Positions 14,854 to 24,726 of a stretch of 64,000 nucleotides of DNA are shown one piece after another. Source of the stretch: Bacteroidota bacterium (GTDB lineage: Bacteria > Bacteroidota > Bacteroidia > Bacteroidales > F082). Numbering within the stretch: the first letter of the stretch is position 1; every line of letters starts with the position of its first letter. The notes beneath the pieces were generated by a model. It searched no databases, was not told where the DNA came from, and was given only the letters and a program-made list of their open reading frames with translations. Location of the stretch: contig WOUZ01000005.1 of the NCBI GenBank assembly GCA_009773165.1, positions 62,001-126,000 on the forward strand, in the 5' to 3' direction. A program made the translations under genes and the position numbers.

Positions 14854-17733
14854 TTATCCTTTGTAACTGCTCATAAATGTCGCACTCAGGCTGTCATGAT
14901 AACCATTCATCTGAGCAAAAACTTTCTTAAGGATCATTAGCTCCATCTCTGTTAACTTCTTGATTATGATATGATTGTTAATCGGAGTTTGTCTAATAAC
15001 CTGTGACAACTGATGCTTTAGCCTTTGTTGCAACAAAAAATTGAAATGAAAAACCACCTCATCGGCAGTTACCTGACTAAAAACTTCGAGAGCCCGAAGC
15101 GCATTGACCCTTTCAATGGTACCTTTAACGCGAATATCGTTGTGCAGGGCAAAGATGCGGGCAAACATGTTTACTGATGCCAATGCATTTTTGATATCTA
15201 TGGTTTCGGAATGTTTACCCATGCTTTCGGTAATCAGATTTCCAAAAACATTGATTGGCGGCTTGAACGAGTTGGCTGTTTGAGCTAAAAAGTAGAAGAA
15301 TGCTGTTCGGCCTTTCAAGGCTTCAAAAACCGATGCTTCGAGTTCATCAAACAGTTGCTGATCGCCATAAACAAGACGCAAGTCAAAAAATACTGTTATG
15401 TTCAGAATGTTCTCCGGTTCAGCATTTACAATCCAATCAACAAAGTAATCTTTCCAAACTCCGAGAGGCTGACACCATTTGGGATTGCTTGCCATATATC
15501 CACCATTGCAAAGAGGCAAACCACTTTCGTCGAGGCTGGCACATATTTTCTCACCTATTCCTAGAAAACGTTGCTGTAAATCTTCATTCGAAATATCAGG
15601 ATGCTCTCCAAAAATTAACGCATTATCCTGATCCGAATTAAAAGCAAGTTCCTCACGACCGGCGCTTCCAATTGTGACAAAAGCAAACGGTACCTCCGGC
15701 AGTCCGTTTTCTTTCAATACCAGCTCAATTATCCGGCGGGTAATGCGATCGTTGTATCCTGATATTATTGAGCTAACGGTAGTTGCATTGCCAACATCAT
15801 GAAGGACAGGCCTGATCAAACCGGGAATTTGCTTTCTGATGATACCCAATTCTTTTGCGTTTCCACAATTATCAATAGCTGCATCCAGACCTTCGGAAGG
15901 GTTTATGTAAACGCCAAATAAATTATTCTTGTCGAGGACTCCGACAATTTTACTTGTAGAATTTTTTATAGCAAGATGTGAAATAGTGTTTTTGACCATC
16001 AAAGCATAAGCTTTTTCAACCGACATCATTTCTGGAATAAAAATCACCGGTGCACTCATGCATTCAGTTGCCAGGGCCGTGTAAGGCAGTTGATTGCCCA
16101 GGAATCTGTTTATCAAGTCGTTGTGGGTGATGATTCCAATACATTTTTGATTCAAAGTAACTAACACATAATTGGATCTATGCCTCGACATGATTTCAAC
16201 AACTTCTGTCATTGTTGCCTCTCCCGGACACGTAATCACTGAACTCTGATAATCGCCTACCAATTTTTTATTTATTGTAAAAACAGTAGTGAGATAGTCA
16301 GTATAAGTAGCTGATGGATTGCTGGTTATGTTTGGTTCAGCAATTTCCATAAACCCATCGCAATAGGAAGGTTCACCGGAGTTTTCGTTCCAAAAGAGAT
16401 TCAATCTTACATTCAAATAAGTGCTGTCTTTTTTTTGCAACCTAAAAATTCGATTGGTGATATGACCATTCTCCTTTAGTTCACGAATGATCTTTCGAAA
16501 CTCAGAAGGAGTTTCAAATAAATCAGGGAGAGAAATTTTCATTATCTCATCTTCAGTAGAATAACCAAGTATATCTAACAACTGTTTGTTCACTTGAGAT
16601 ATTCTCTCTCTTCCGTTCAACGTAAAATGAAAAATACCTAAATTACTATATTTCATTATGTTATGAAGTTGAGCAGCTGTTTTATTTAGCTCAACCTTCA
16701 CCGAGCTATGCTCGCTAATGTCGCGAAAAGTAAGCAAAAGGCCTTCCTTTTCAAGAAATCGGACGGGTAAAACTGTTAAAATGGCTTCGGTGCTTTTACC
16801 CAATTTATCAGTAAGCAGCACTTCGAACTTCGTTTCATTGGTAATTTGAGAAAAATCGATTTCCTCTCTTGATGAAAAGATTTGAGAAAGAGGTAGTTTT
16901 TGCAGCTCCTCGCCTGTGTAATGTAATAAGGTTTGAAGAAAATTATTCGAATAAGAAATGACTGAATTGTGCAACAACATAAGGCCTTCGGTAGATGATT
17001 CAAGAAGTGAGCGATATTTTTCTTTCGACTCATGAAGTTGTTTTTCAGCTAGTTGTCTCTTATCCTCAATTTTTAAACTTTGATAGGTTATAAAAGCCAC
17101 CATCAAAGCAATAATGGCGCTAATGCCCACCAAAATCCAGATTAGATTGGTTGTTAGCGATGATATTTCATTTTCAACATCATCGAGATAAATTCCAGTT
17201 CCAACGATCCAATCCCAGGGAGCAAATTTTTTAACAAAACTCAGTTTTGGAACAATGTGAGTTGCATCATCTTTAAACTGCCATTTGTATCTAATGAAAC
17301 CCTCACCTGATTCATTTGCAATCCGAACGGCCTCCATAAATAGCTTTTTTCCGTCAGGGTCGGCAAATTCCTGAAGACTTTTACCAGTTAACTCATGCAC
17401 ATAAGGATGCATCACCATGGAAGGTGTCAGGTCAGTAATCCAGAAATAATCCTTTTTGTCAGTTCCATAACGCAGAACCTCAATTTCGTTCCTTGCTTTT
17501 TCCTTTGCTTCATCTAATGAAAGCACCCCTGAAGAAGCATCATGATCGTATTTATCCAAAATACTCCACACGGTATTGGTAAGTTCGTGAAGCATAATTT
17601 GCTTCTGCTTTATGGCGTTGTTTTCGAAAGCAGGAATAACAAAAGCAAAAACCGACAAAATAAAAAGCAAGATTGCCAGCACTGACGGAAGAACAATCTT
17701 TTGAAAGAAAGATGCATGTTTAACCTTTTTCAT
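14854..17733 (-). CDS. Membrane sensor: Cache-PAS-PAS-CBS-CBS-nucleotidyltransferase (DUF294)
   Basis: 959 residues. A first membrane helix (13-33) is followed by an extracytoplasmic single-Cache domain (~40-190; DYFWITD, MHPYV and PWDWIVGTGIYLDDV are typical), a second helix (196-217), two PAS domains (~238-345 and 352-465), a CBS pair (~492-545 and 555-610), a DUF294 nucleotidyltransferase domain with GSAGREE (689-695) and SDQDN (700-704), and a helical DUF294 C-terminal domain (~800-950). Cache domains of this type often bind small carboxylates; CBS pairs bind adenine nucleotides; the nucleotidyltransferase fold is that of GlnD. No kinase or cyclase domain is present. The gene overlaps the upstream metallophosphoesterase by four bases. 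DUF294/CBS proteins are often found beside actP, as here, but usually without the membrane sensor. What it modifies is unknown. Confidence 0.8.
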   Translation of the reverse strand: MKKVKHASFFQKIVLPSVLAILLFILSVFAFVIPAFENNAIKQKQIMLHELTNTVWSILDKYDHDASSGVLSLDEAKEKARNEIEVLRYGTDKKDYFWITDLTPSMVMHPYVHELTGKSLQEFADPDGKKLFMEAVRIANESGEGFIRYKWQFKDDATHIVPKLSFVKKFAPWDWIVGTGIYLDDVENEISSLTTNLIWILVGISAIIALMVAFITYQSLKIEDKRQLAEKQLHESKEKYRSLLESSTEGLMLLHNSVISYSNNFLQTLLHYTGEELQKLPLSQIFSSREEIDFSQITNETKFEVLLTDKLGKSTEAILTVLPVRFLEKEGLLLTFRDISEHSSVKVELNKTAAQLHNIMKYSNLGIFHFTLNGRERISQVNKQLLDILGYSTEDEIMKISLPDLFETPSEFRKIIRELKENGHITNRIFRLQKKDSTYLNVRLNLFWNENSGEPSYCDGFMEIAEPNITSNPSATYTDYLTTVFTINKKLVGDYQSSVITCPGEATMTEVVEIMSRHRSNYVLVTLNQKCIGIITHNDLINRFLGNQLPYTALATECMSAPVIFIPEMMSVEKAYALMVKNTISHLAIKNSTSKIVGVLDKNNLFGVYINPSEGLDAAIDNCGNAKELGIIRKQIPGLIRPVLHDVGNATTVSSIISGYNDRITRRIIELVLKENGLPEVPFAFVTIGSAGREELAFNSDQDNALIFGEHPDISNEDLQQRFLGIGEKICASLDESGLPLCNGGYMASNPKWCQPLGVWKDYFVDWIVNAEPENILNITVFFDLRLVYGDQQLFDELEASVFEALKGRTAFFYFLAQTANSFKPPINVFGNLITESMGKHSETIDIKNALASVNMFARIFALHNDIRVKGTIERVNALRALEVFSQVTADEVVFHFNFLLQQRLKHQLSQVIRQTPINNHIIIKKLTEMELMILKKVFAQMNGYHDSLSATFMSSYKG

Positions 17734-18527
17734 AAGATAAACCTACGATTTGTGTTCAAAGATACAGCGTTTATGCTCAAATTGTTACTGTCGTAAATTG
17801 CAAATCCGTTCACTTGGCCATTATCAGCCAAAGCAGGGATGGTGATGGTACAAACTTTATTTTTTATCTTCTTTTCACCAAAAGAAAAATAATTAAATCC
17901 AGGAAAAAGTTGTGAAAAAAGTCCGTCATTCGGTGCATTAAAAATTCCCATTCCTTCCATATGCATGTGACCACAGATACTTACCCTGCAATCATTCTGA
18001 TCCAGAAATTCAAAATGATCGAGTAGTTTCTTACCTTCCCCATAAAAGCTCGAAACATACCCTGTAAAATTCGGAAAAACAAAATGAGAGAACAAAACTT
18101 TATGATTTCCAAATGATTTGATCAAAAATTCAGGCAAATGGGATAAAAAAAAGGAATCGCTCTCATCAAGGAGTGTCGGGCAATCGTCGGCGTAATTCCA
18201 CACTTTTCCGTTTGAAGCAGAGTTTTTTTCTTCGGCAGAAAGTTGGTACCAATCAGGCGGAAACAGGAAGCCATTGTGGTACAGGGGAAATTTCTTCAAA
18301 TGAAAAATATCATGGTTTCCCAGTAATATATCACTGCAATTTCTTTTAATAAGGTCAATGCAAGCAGCTGCATCACGGGTTTTTTCATATTTTGCCCTTG
18401 AATAAGGAAAGCCAAGAATGTCGCCCAGACAAATAATTTGATCGCATTTTTCACGCTCAATCATTGCCAATGCTTTTTTTAAGCTTTCAATGTCTTCATG
18501 AATATCAGAAATGAGGGCAATTCGCAT
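17730..18527 (-). CDS. Calcineurin-like metallophosphoesterase
   Basis: 265 residues with the complete metallophosphoesterase motif set: SDIH (D8, H10), CLGDILGF, LLGNHD, LFSHF and GHMHMEG. These residues bind two metal ions and hydrolyse phosphomono- or diesters. There is no signal peptide, so it acts in the cytoplasm. Its stop overlaps the start of the Cache/CBS/nucleotidyltransferase gene (ATGA), which indicates translational coupling and a joint function. The substrate cannot be told from sequence. Confidence 0.85.
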   Translation of the reverse strand: MRIALISDIHEDIESLKKALAMIEREKCDQIICLGDILGFPYSRAKYEKTRDAAACIDLIKRNCSDILLGNHDIFHLKKFPLYHNGFLFPPDWYQLSAEEKNSASNGKVWNYADDCPTLLDESDSFFLSHLPEFLIKSFGNHKVLFSHFVFPNFTGYVSSFYGEGKKLLDHFEFLDQNDCRVSICGHMHMEGMGIFNAPNDGLFSQLFPGFNYFSFGEKKIKNKVCTITIPALADNGQVNGFAIYDSNNLSINAVSLNTNRRFIL

Positions 18528-18827
18528 TTTTATCCAGATTTATTGCACAAATGCACATATCAATTTTGATTTTTTATTCCAAAACCTTGTTTATCAATGA
18601 TCTCACAAAAGATGAAAGCTTGATCCCATAAGCATGATTACACTAAAAACCATTATCAATGAAAACCTTCATTCGCATCAGGCTGATTCTCGCCCCAAAG
18701 CTACATATAAAACCATGATTATTACATCTTTAAATTGTAAAAAACATGGCAATTTATTTTAGATATTTCGAAAGGAATATGGGTATTTCAAAAGTGAAGT
18801 TAGTTTTGGTTAAACATTTACTTTTAA
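18528..18827. other. 300-base spacer without a gene
   Basis: AT-rich. Near 18548-18555 (minus strand) TGCATTTG is a one-mismatch version of the -7 box and could serve the metallophosphoesterase gene. Otherwise I see nothing. Confidence 0.4.
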
Positions 18828-19370
18828 TCAGTCAATATCAAATGCCATATCGTAATTTTCGCCATTATAAGTAAATTGCCCCAGAATCTTGAAGTCATTT
18901 CTCTTATAATAATTTACAGCATTGTGGTTGTCCTTTTGAACTCCTCCCCACAAAATGATTCTTTTAACATGTAAATTTTTTAGCTCTGAAAGTATAAACT
19001 GAAACATTTTATTCCCTACGCCACAACCCTGCCAATCATCTGCAACTGATGGTGCAAATGTACAATCAGTCTTATTGTCAAGCGCCATTCCATACGATCG
19101 CAATCGAAAACTGTCGTGTTCCAGATATCCTATTTTTATCAATGAATATGCAATTATTTCATTGGTTTGAATGTCAATTCCAATATAACCAATCAGATTT
19201 TCTTCATGAGTATAATAATCCCAGATTGCTTGCCTGTCAAAGCTGTGAGGACCAAAACGTTTTTTAGTTTCATGACTTAATTTGTACAAATAATCACAAA
19301 GTGAATCAAAATCATTCTGGTTTAATCTGCGAAACACTATGTGATTACTATCTCTTGCTTCCATTGTCAT
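18828..19370 (-). CDS. GNAT family N-acetyltransferase
   Basis: 180 residues of one GNAT domain. The acetyl-CoA pyrophosphate-binding motif is DDWQGCGVGNKMF (Q/R-x-x-G-x-G/A), followed by the helix ILSELKNLHVKRIILW and the late motif NHNAVNYYKRNDFKILG. The enzyme would transfer an acetyl group to an amine; the acceptor is unknown. It stands alone between two spacers of 300 or more bases. Start may be Met1 or Met3. Confidence 0.85.
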   Translation of the reverse strand: MTMEARDSNHIVFRRLNQNDFDSLCDYLYKLSHETKKRFGPHSFDRQAIWDYYTHEENLIGYIGIDIQTNEIIAYSLIKIGYLEHDSFRLRSYGMALDNKTDCTFAPSVADDWQGCGVGNKMFQFILSELKNLHVKRIILWGGVQKDNHNAVNYYKRNDFKILGQFTYNGENYDMAFDID

Positions 19371-19761
19371 AGCAGGTCTTATATAAAATGACTGTATTGA
19401 TTACCAACTTGAAATATAACATTTTATAACATTCAACATGAATACTTATTACGAAACAGAAAATCGAAAATACGACAAAAAGCATTCAATTATGACTTCA
19501 ATTTGGCTATACTTAAAAAAAATGGCACAATTCTCATAAACAATCCACGAAATACTGAGCAAAGGATTCTAGTATGAAAAAATGATGTGCCAGAGAAATC
19601 AGTGTCCAAATGGATCAATAAAAATCCATCTTCCATGTATCAACCTATATCAAAAAACCTAAAAGTCGCACCCCAACTCAACTTTTTAGCATTACCTGCA
19701 TACTAATCTGCTCAAAATTGTGTTAATTTGCTGTGTGAAATAGTAACAAACATCTACGAAA
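19371..19761. other. 391-base spacer without a gene
   Basis: Divergent intergenic region between the acetyltransferase (-) and the Tudor-like protein (+). A near-match to the -7 box, TTAATTTG, lies about 40 bases upstream of the ATG at 19762. No RNA gene or hairpin was recognised. Confidence 0.4.
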
Positions 19762-20295
19762 ATGTCAAATGATCTTACTTTGGGAATTGGTTCCCGCGTA
19801 AAACACCCACAATACGGTAAAGGTGTTGTAATTCAATCCTATACTGATTCGTATGAAATCACTTTCCTCGATTATGGAAAGAAAACTATTCTAAAATCCT
19901 TTTTGGAGCTGGAAATTCTCGACTTCGTGAGCGACGAAACCGATCTGCTGAGTTTTGAAAAAGTGGAGAAAGTTTTCACACGTATCATCAGGAAATTTTC
20001 CGACATTCAGGAGGTAGTTCATATCGGTAACAAATGGAAAGGTGGCATTCTAAACATGCAGCCTGGCGACAGAAATCTTAAACCGAAAGAAGTGCCGATT
20101 GAAACATTTTTCCATAAAATAGTGATGGTTCGAGACAGGTTACGAGTAATGGAACAAAAAATCAACACATCAAATCTAACTGATGACGAAAAAGTTGATT
20201 TACAACAATATATCACAAAGATTTATGGAAGTCTAACTACATTTAACGCACTCTTTGCCGAAAAAGATGATTATTTCACTGGCGACTCGAAGTAA
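19762..20295 (+). CDS. Conserved hypothetical protein with N-terminal Tudor/SH3-like barrel
   Basis: 177 residues. The first ~55 (IGSRVKHPQYGKGVVIQSY...ITFLDYGKKTILKSFLELEI) resemble the small Tudor-like barrel found at the C-terminus of PcrA/UvrD helicases, where it contacts RNA polymerase. The rest is predicted helical, with a central VVHIGNKWKGGILNMQPGD segment and acidic/basic helices. I do not recognise the C-terminal part and no function can be assigned. Soluble and cytoplasmic. A terminator follows. Confidence 0.6.
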   Translation: MSNDLTLGIGSRVKHPQYGKGVVIQSYTDSYEITFLDYGKKTILKSFLELEILDFVSDETDLLSFEKVEKVFTRIIRKFSDIQEVVHIGNKWKGGILNMQPGDRNLKPKEVPIETFFHKIVMVRDRLRVMEQKINTSNLTDDEKVDLQQYITKIYGSLTTFNALFAEKDDYFTGDSK

Positions 20296-20370
20296 CCCAC
20301 AATTCTTTATTGCCTTTGTGAATTCAATAGTTGACCCAACTTTTTGAGACAAAAAGTTACATCCTGAATA

Positions 20371-20412
20371 AAGAAAAAAAGCGGATCAGGTAGTACTAAT
20401 CCGCTTTTTTAA
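20371..20412. terminator. Bidirectional terminator
   Basis: GCGGAT (20381-20386) pairs with ATCCGC (20399-20404), flanked by an A-run and a T-run. It separates the convergent Tudor-like gene and the truncated hemoglobin gene. Confidence 0.8.
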
Positions 20413-20434
20413 TCTTTAAAAATATTTTAAATTA

Positions 20435-20800
20435 TTACCGATTCTTGAGGAAATTGGCTGTATATGTGAAATAACTCCAAAGGAAGTTTCGTGGCTCTTC
20501 ATCCAATTCCACCTGATCCATAGCGGCTTTCATGCATTTAAGCCAATGTTCTTTTGCATTTTCGTCAATAGGAAAAGTAACATGCCGCATACGCAAACGT
20601 GGATGTCCTCTCTTTTCTGAATAGGTAGCTGGTCCACCCAGGTATTGTACCATAAAAAGAAACAGTCGAAGCTCTGCAGCTTCAAGGTCGCCAGGGTACA
20701 TCGGAAGTAGCACCTCATCTGTGCGCACACCTTCGTAAAAAAGCTCAATAATGCGTCTTAACTTCTCTTTACCAATACGTTCGTAATACGTCCTTTCCAT
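20435..20800 (-). CDS. Group II truncated hemoglobin
   Basis: 121 residues. QYLGGPATYSEKRGHPRLRMRH matches the group II (trHbO) E-F region, with the proximal heme ligand His73, and WLKCM provides the conserved G8 tryptophan. These proteins bind oxygen or nitric oxide; roles in oxygen handling and NO detoxification have been proposed. It starts 11 bases after yidC on the same strand, so it probably shares its transcript. Length is normal. Confidence 0.9.
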   Translation of the reverse strand: MERTYYERIGKEKLRRIIELFYEGVRTDEVLLPMYPGDLEAAELRLFLFMVQYLGGPATYSEKRGHPRLRMRHVTFPIDENAKEHWLKCMKAAMDQVELDEEPRNFLWSYFTYTANFLKNR

Positions 20801-20811
20801 ATTCAGACGTT

Positions 20812-22737
20812 TTATTTCATACCGCGTTGTTTGGCTGCTTCTTCCAGACGTTGCTGAAAGGCCGACTTTTTAACAGGTTTCTTTTTGTTTTCTTCAATTT
20901 TCAACCGTAGTTTGTCTTCGTTGATAGCAAAGCGGAACAAATACATCTGAGCAAAAGTGATAAGGTTAGCCAGCAAATAATAGTAGCTCAATCCTGAAGA
21001 GTAGTTGTTGAACAAACCAAGGAACATGACCGGCATAAGGTACATCATCGTCTTCATACCCGGAAGCTGTGTACTCTGACTTCCCATCATTTGATTGTTC
21101 ATATGAGTATAAATGATGGTCGAAATGGTCATAAGCAAGGTAAAAAGACTCACATGTTCACCATAAAAAGGGATATTGAAAGGCAGGTCAAGAACACTGT
21201 CGTAGCTGGATAAATCGTGTGCCCACAGGAACGACTTCTGCCGAAGCTCAATACTGGATGGGAAGAAACGGAACATAGCAATGAGTATCGGCATCTGCAA
21301 AAGCATCGGTATACAACCCGACATGGGGTTAGCTCCGGCTCTTTTGTAAAGTCCCATAATCGCCTGCTGCTTTTTCATGGCATCTTCCTGCTTGGGATAT
21401 TTGGCGTTAATCTCATCAACCTCAGGCTTTAAGACACGCATCTTTGCTGAAGATGTGTACGTTTTATAAGCAATAGGTAATAAAAATGTTTTTAAAATGA
21501 GTGTGAGAACAAGAATTACAATTCCATAATTCCAGCCAAAGCTTCCAAGGATGTTAAACACAGGGATTACCAAATAAATATTGATCCAGGCAAGCAGGAA
21601 AAATCCCCAGCCCAAAGGTATCTGTCTTTCAAGATCAAGATCATATGCTTTGAGCTCACTGTAACTGTTAGGTCCAAAATAGAAAAACATTGAAATTTTC
21701 TCTGAAGTACTTGGATTTACAGGCAAATCCATCGAGGCATTCATCGATTTCATATAGCGTACATTCGAAAACTTTTCTTTATCAAATGTCTTAAGATCAG
21801 CATTTTCGAAGAAATCGTTGGCGATCAGGGATGAACTAAAAAACTGTTGTTTAAACGAAATCCATTTCACACGGGTCTTAATACTTTCCTCATCACTTTT
21901 TGTTTCAGAAAGGTAATCTACTTCGTCATTTAAGTGTTTGTAGTAGATAGTTGGACCATTAAACCTGTCGACAGCCCTTTCCTGATTCAGCAAATCTACC
22001 GACCAGTCAAGGTTAACAAAACTTGTGTTTGAAGCAATAACAGATGACATTCCTTCAAAAACGATATTAAATCCAACTTTGTATGTATCGGGATATAAAA
22101 CGTATTCCAACGCAAGGTACTGCCCTGCATTTGTTTGGTTGCCATCAGCAGCGAAAGCTCTCAAACTGATTGTAAGGCTGTCGCCTGTAACCGAAGGAAA
22201 ATTCTCACCATTAAAAACAGCTCCGTTAAGATAAGGTACAAAAAATAATTCGGAAGTATTAATTGTTCGGTTCTTCGAAAAGAATGAAGCGTCAAGTTTT
22301 GCTGTCGAAGGATCGAAAATAACCAAAGGAAGGGTGTCCCATGTTTGGTAATTTTTTAGTTCTATCTGTTTTATAAACCCACCTTTAGAAGCAAAGGTAA
22401 GTTTCATTTGCTTGTTTTCGGCAATCCACTGTTTTTCTTCTCCACTTGCCGATACAGCAAAAAATCCATAACGATCCTGTAAAGCTCTGAAAGCATCTGA
22501 TGAATCACCCTGAATGACATCCAAAGGCAATGTTTCAACGGCTTTCACTTCTTCCTGCTTCAAGGCTTCAAGCATGCGCACTGAATCTATCAGTTGCTGC
22601 TGTTGCCGAACCATCATTATTGAATCCTGTTTTTGCTTTTGGGCAGCAAGTTCTTCTTTCGAAGGAGTCATCCAGATGGAGTAACCAACCAGAATAAGTG
22701 CTATGAGTATAAACCCGATTGTAGTGTCTCTGTTCAT
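20812..22737 (-). CDS. yidC: Membrane protein insertase YidC
   Basis: 641 residues. An N-terminal anchor helix (TTIGFILIALILVGYSIWM) is followed by a large periplasmic beta domain (~70-370) and the insertase core with five helices, starting around GWGFFLLAWINIYLVIPVFNILG and including the cytoplasmic hairpin (MRVLKPEVDEINAKYPKQEDAM) and the GCIPMLLQMPILIAMF segment. The C-terminus is basic, as expected for ribosome contact. YidC inserts membrane proteins alone or with Sec. It follows pyrG but has its own promoter. Confidence 0.95.
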   Translation of the reverse strand: MNRDTTIGFILIALILVGYSIWMTPSKEELAAQKQKQDSIMMVRQQQQLIDSVRMLEALKQEEVKAVETLPLDVIQGDSSDAFRALQDRYGFFAVSASGEEKQWIAENKQMKLTFASKGGFIKQIELKNYQTWDTLPLVIFDPSTAKLDASFFSKNRTINTSELFFVPYLNGAVFNGENFPSVTGDSLTISLRAFAADGNQTNAGQYLALEYVLYPDTYKVGFNIVFEGMSSVIASNTSFVNLDWSVDLLNQERAVDRFNGPTIYYKHLNDEVDYLSETKSDEESIKTRVKWISFKQQFFSSSLIANDFFENADLKTFDKEKFSNVRYMKSMNASMDLPVNPSTSEKISMFFYFGPNSYSELKAYDLDLERQIPLGWGFFLLAWINIYLVIPVFNILGSFGWNYGIVILVLTLILKTFLLPIAYKTYTSSAKMRVLKPEVDEINAKYPKQEDAMKKQQAIMGLYKRAGANPMSGCIPMLLQMPILIAMFRFFPSSIELRQKSFLWAHDLSSYDSVLDLPFNIPFYGEHVSLFTLLMTISTIIYTHMNNQMMGSQSTQLPGMKTMMYLMPVMFLGLFNNYSSGLSYYYLLANLITFAQMYLFRFAINEDKLRLKIEENKKKPVKKSAFQQRLEEAAKQRGMK

Positions 22738-22758
22738 GAAGGTATTTTAAAAGAGCTG

Positions 22759-22788
22759 CAAAAATAGCAATAATTACCATAGGACAAA
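22759..22788 (-). promoter_or_regulatory. yidC promoter (TTTG-N18-TATTTTTG)
   Basis: On the minus strand TTTG (22788-22785) and TATTTTTG (22766-22759) are 18 bases apart, a full match to the Bacteroidota -33/-7 promoter. Transcription would start about 15-17 bases before the yidC ATG at 22737. Confidence 0.7.
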
Positions 22789-22848
22789 GGCATGAATGTC
22801 CAGCAATTAATCATTACCAAATAGTTAATTAATGTGAAGAATTAAGGC

Positions 22849-24579
<1,731 letters not shown>

Positions 24580-24594
24580 TCACATCCTCATTTT

Positions 24595-24622
24595 AAAAAA
24601 GACAGCCAGCTATCTGACTGTC
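24595..24622 (-). terminator. Terminator after the GAPDH gene
   Basis: GACAG-C-CAG (24601-24609) pairs with CTG-A-CTGTC (24614-24622) with one mismatch. On the minus strand the hairpin is followed by a run of T (complement of 24595-24600). Confidence 0.75.
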
Positions 24623-24726
24623 TTTCTTTTATCACAAATCGTCACTTATTAACAGAATACTTTGTAGCAATTATGTTTCAAAGGTCAAAACACTTCTGAC
24701 ATATAAAAATCTAAAACGATATGCAA

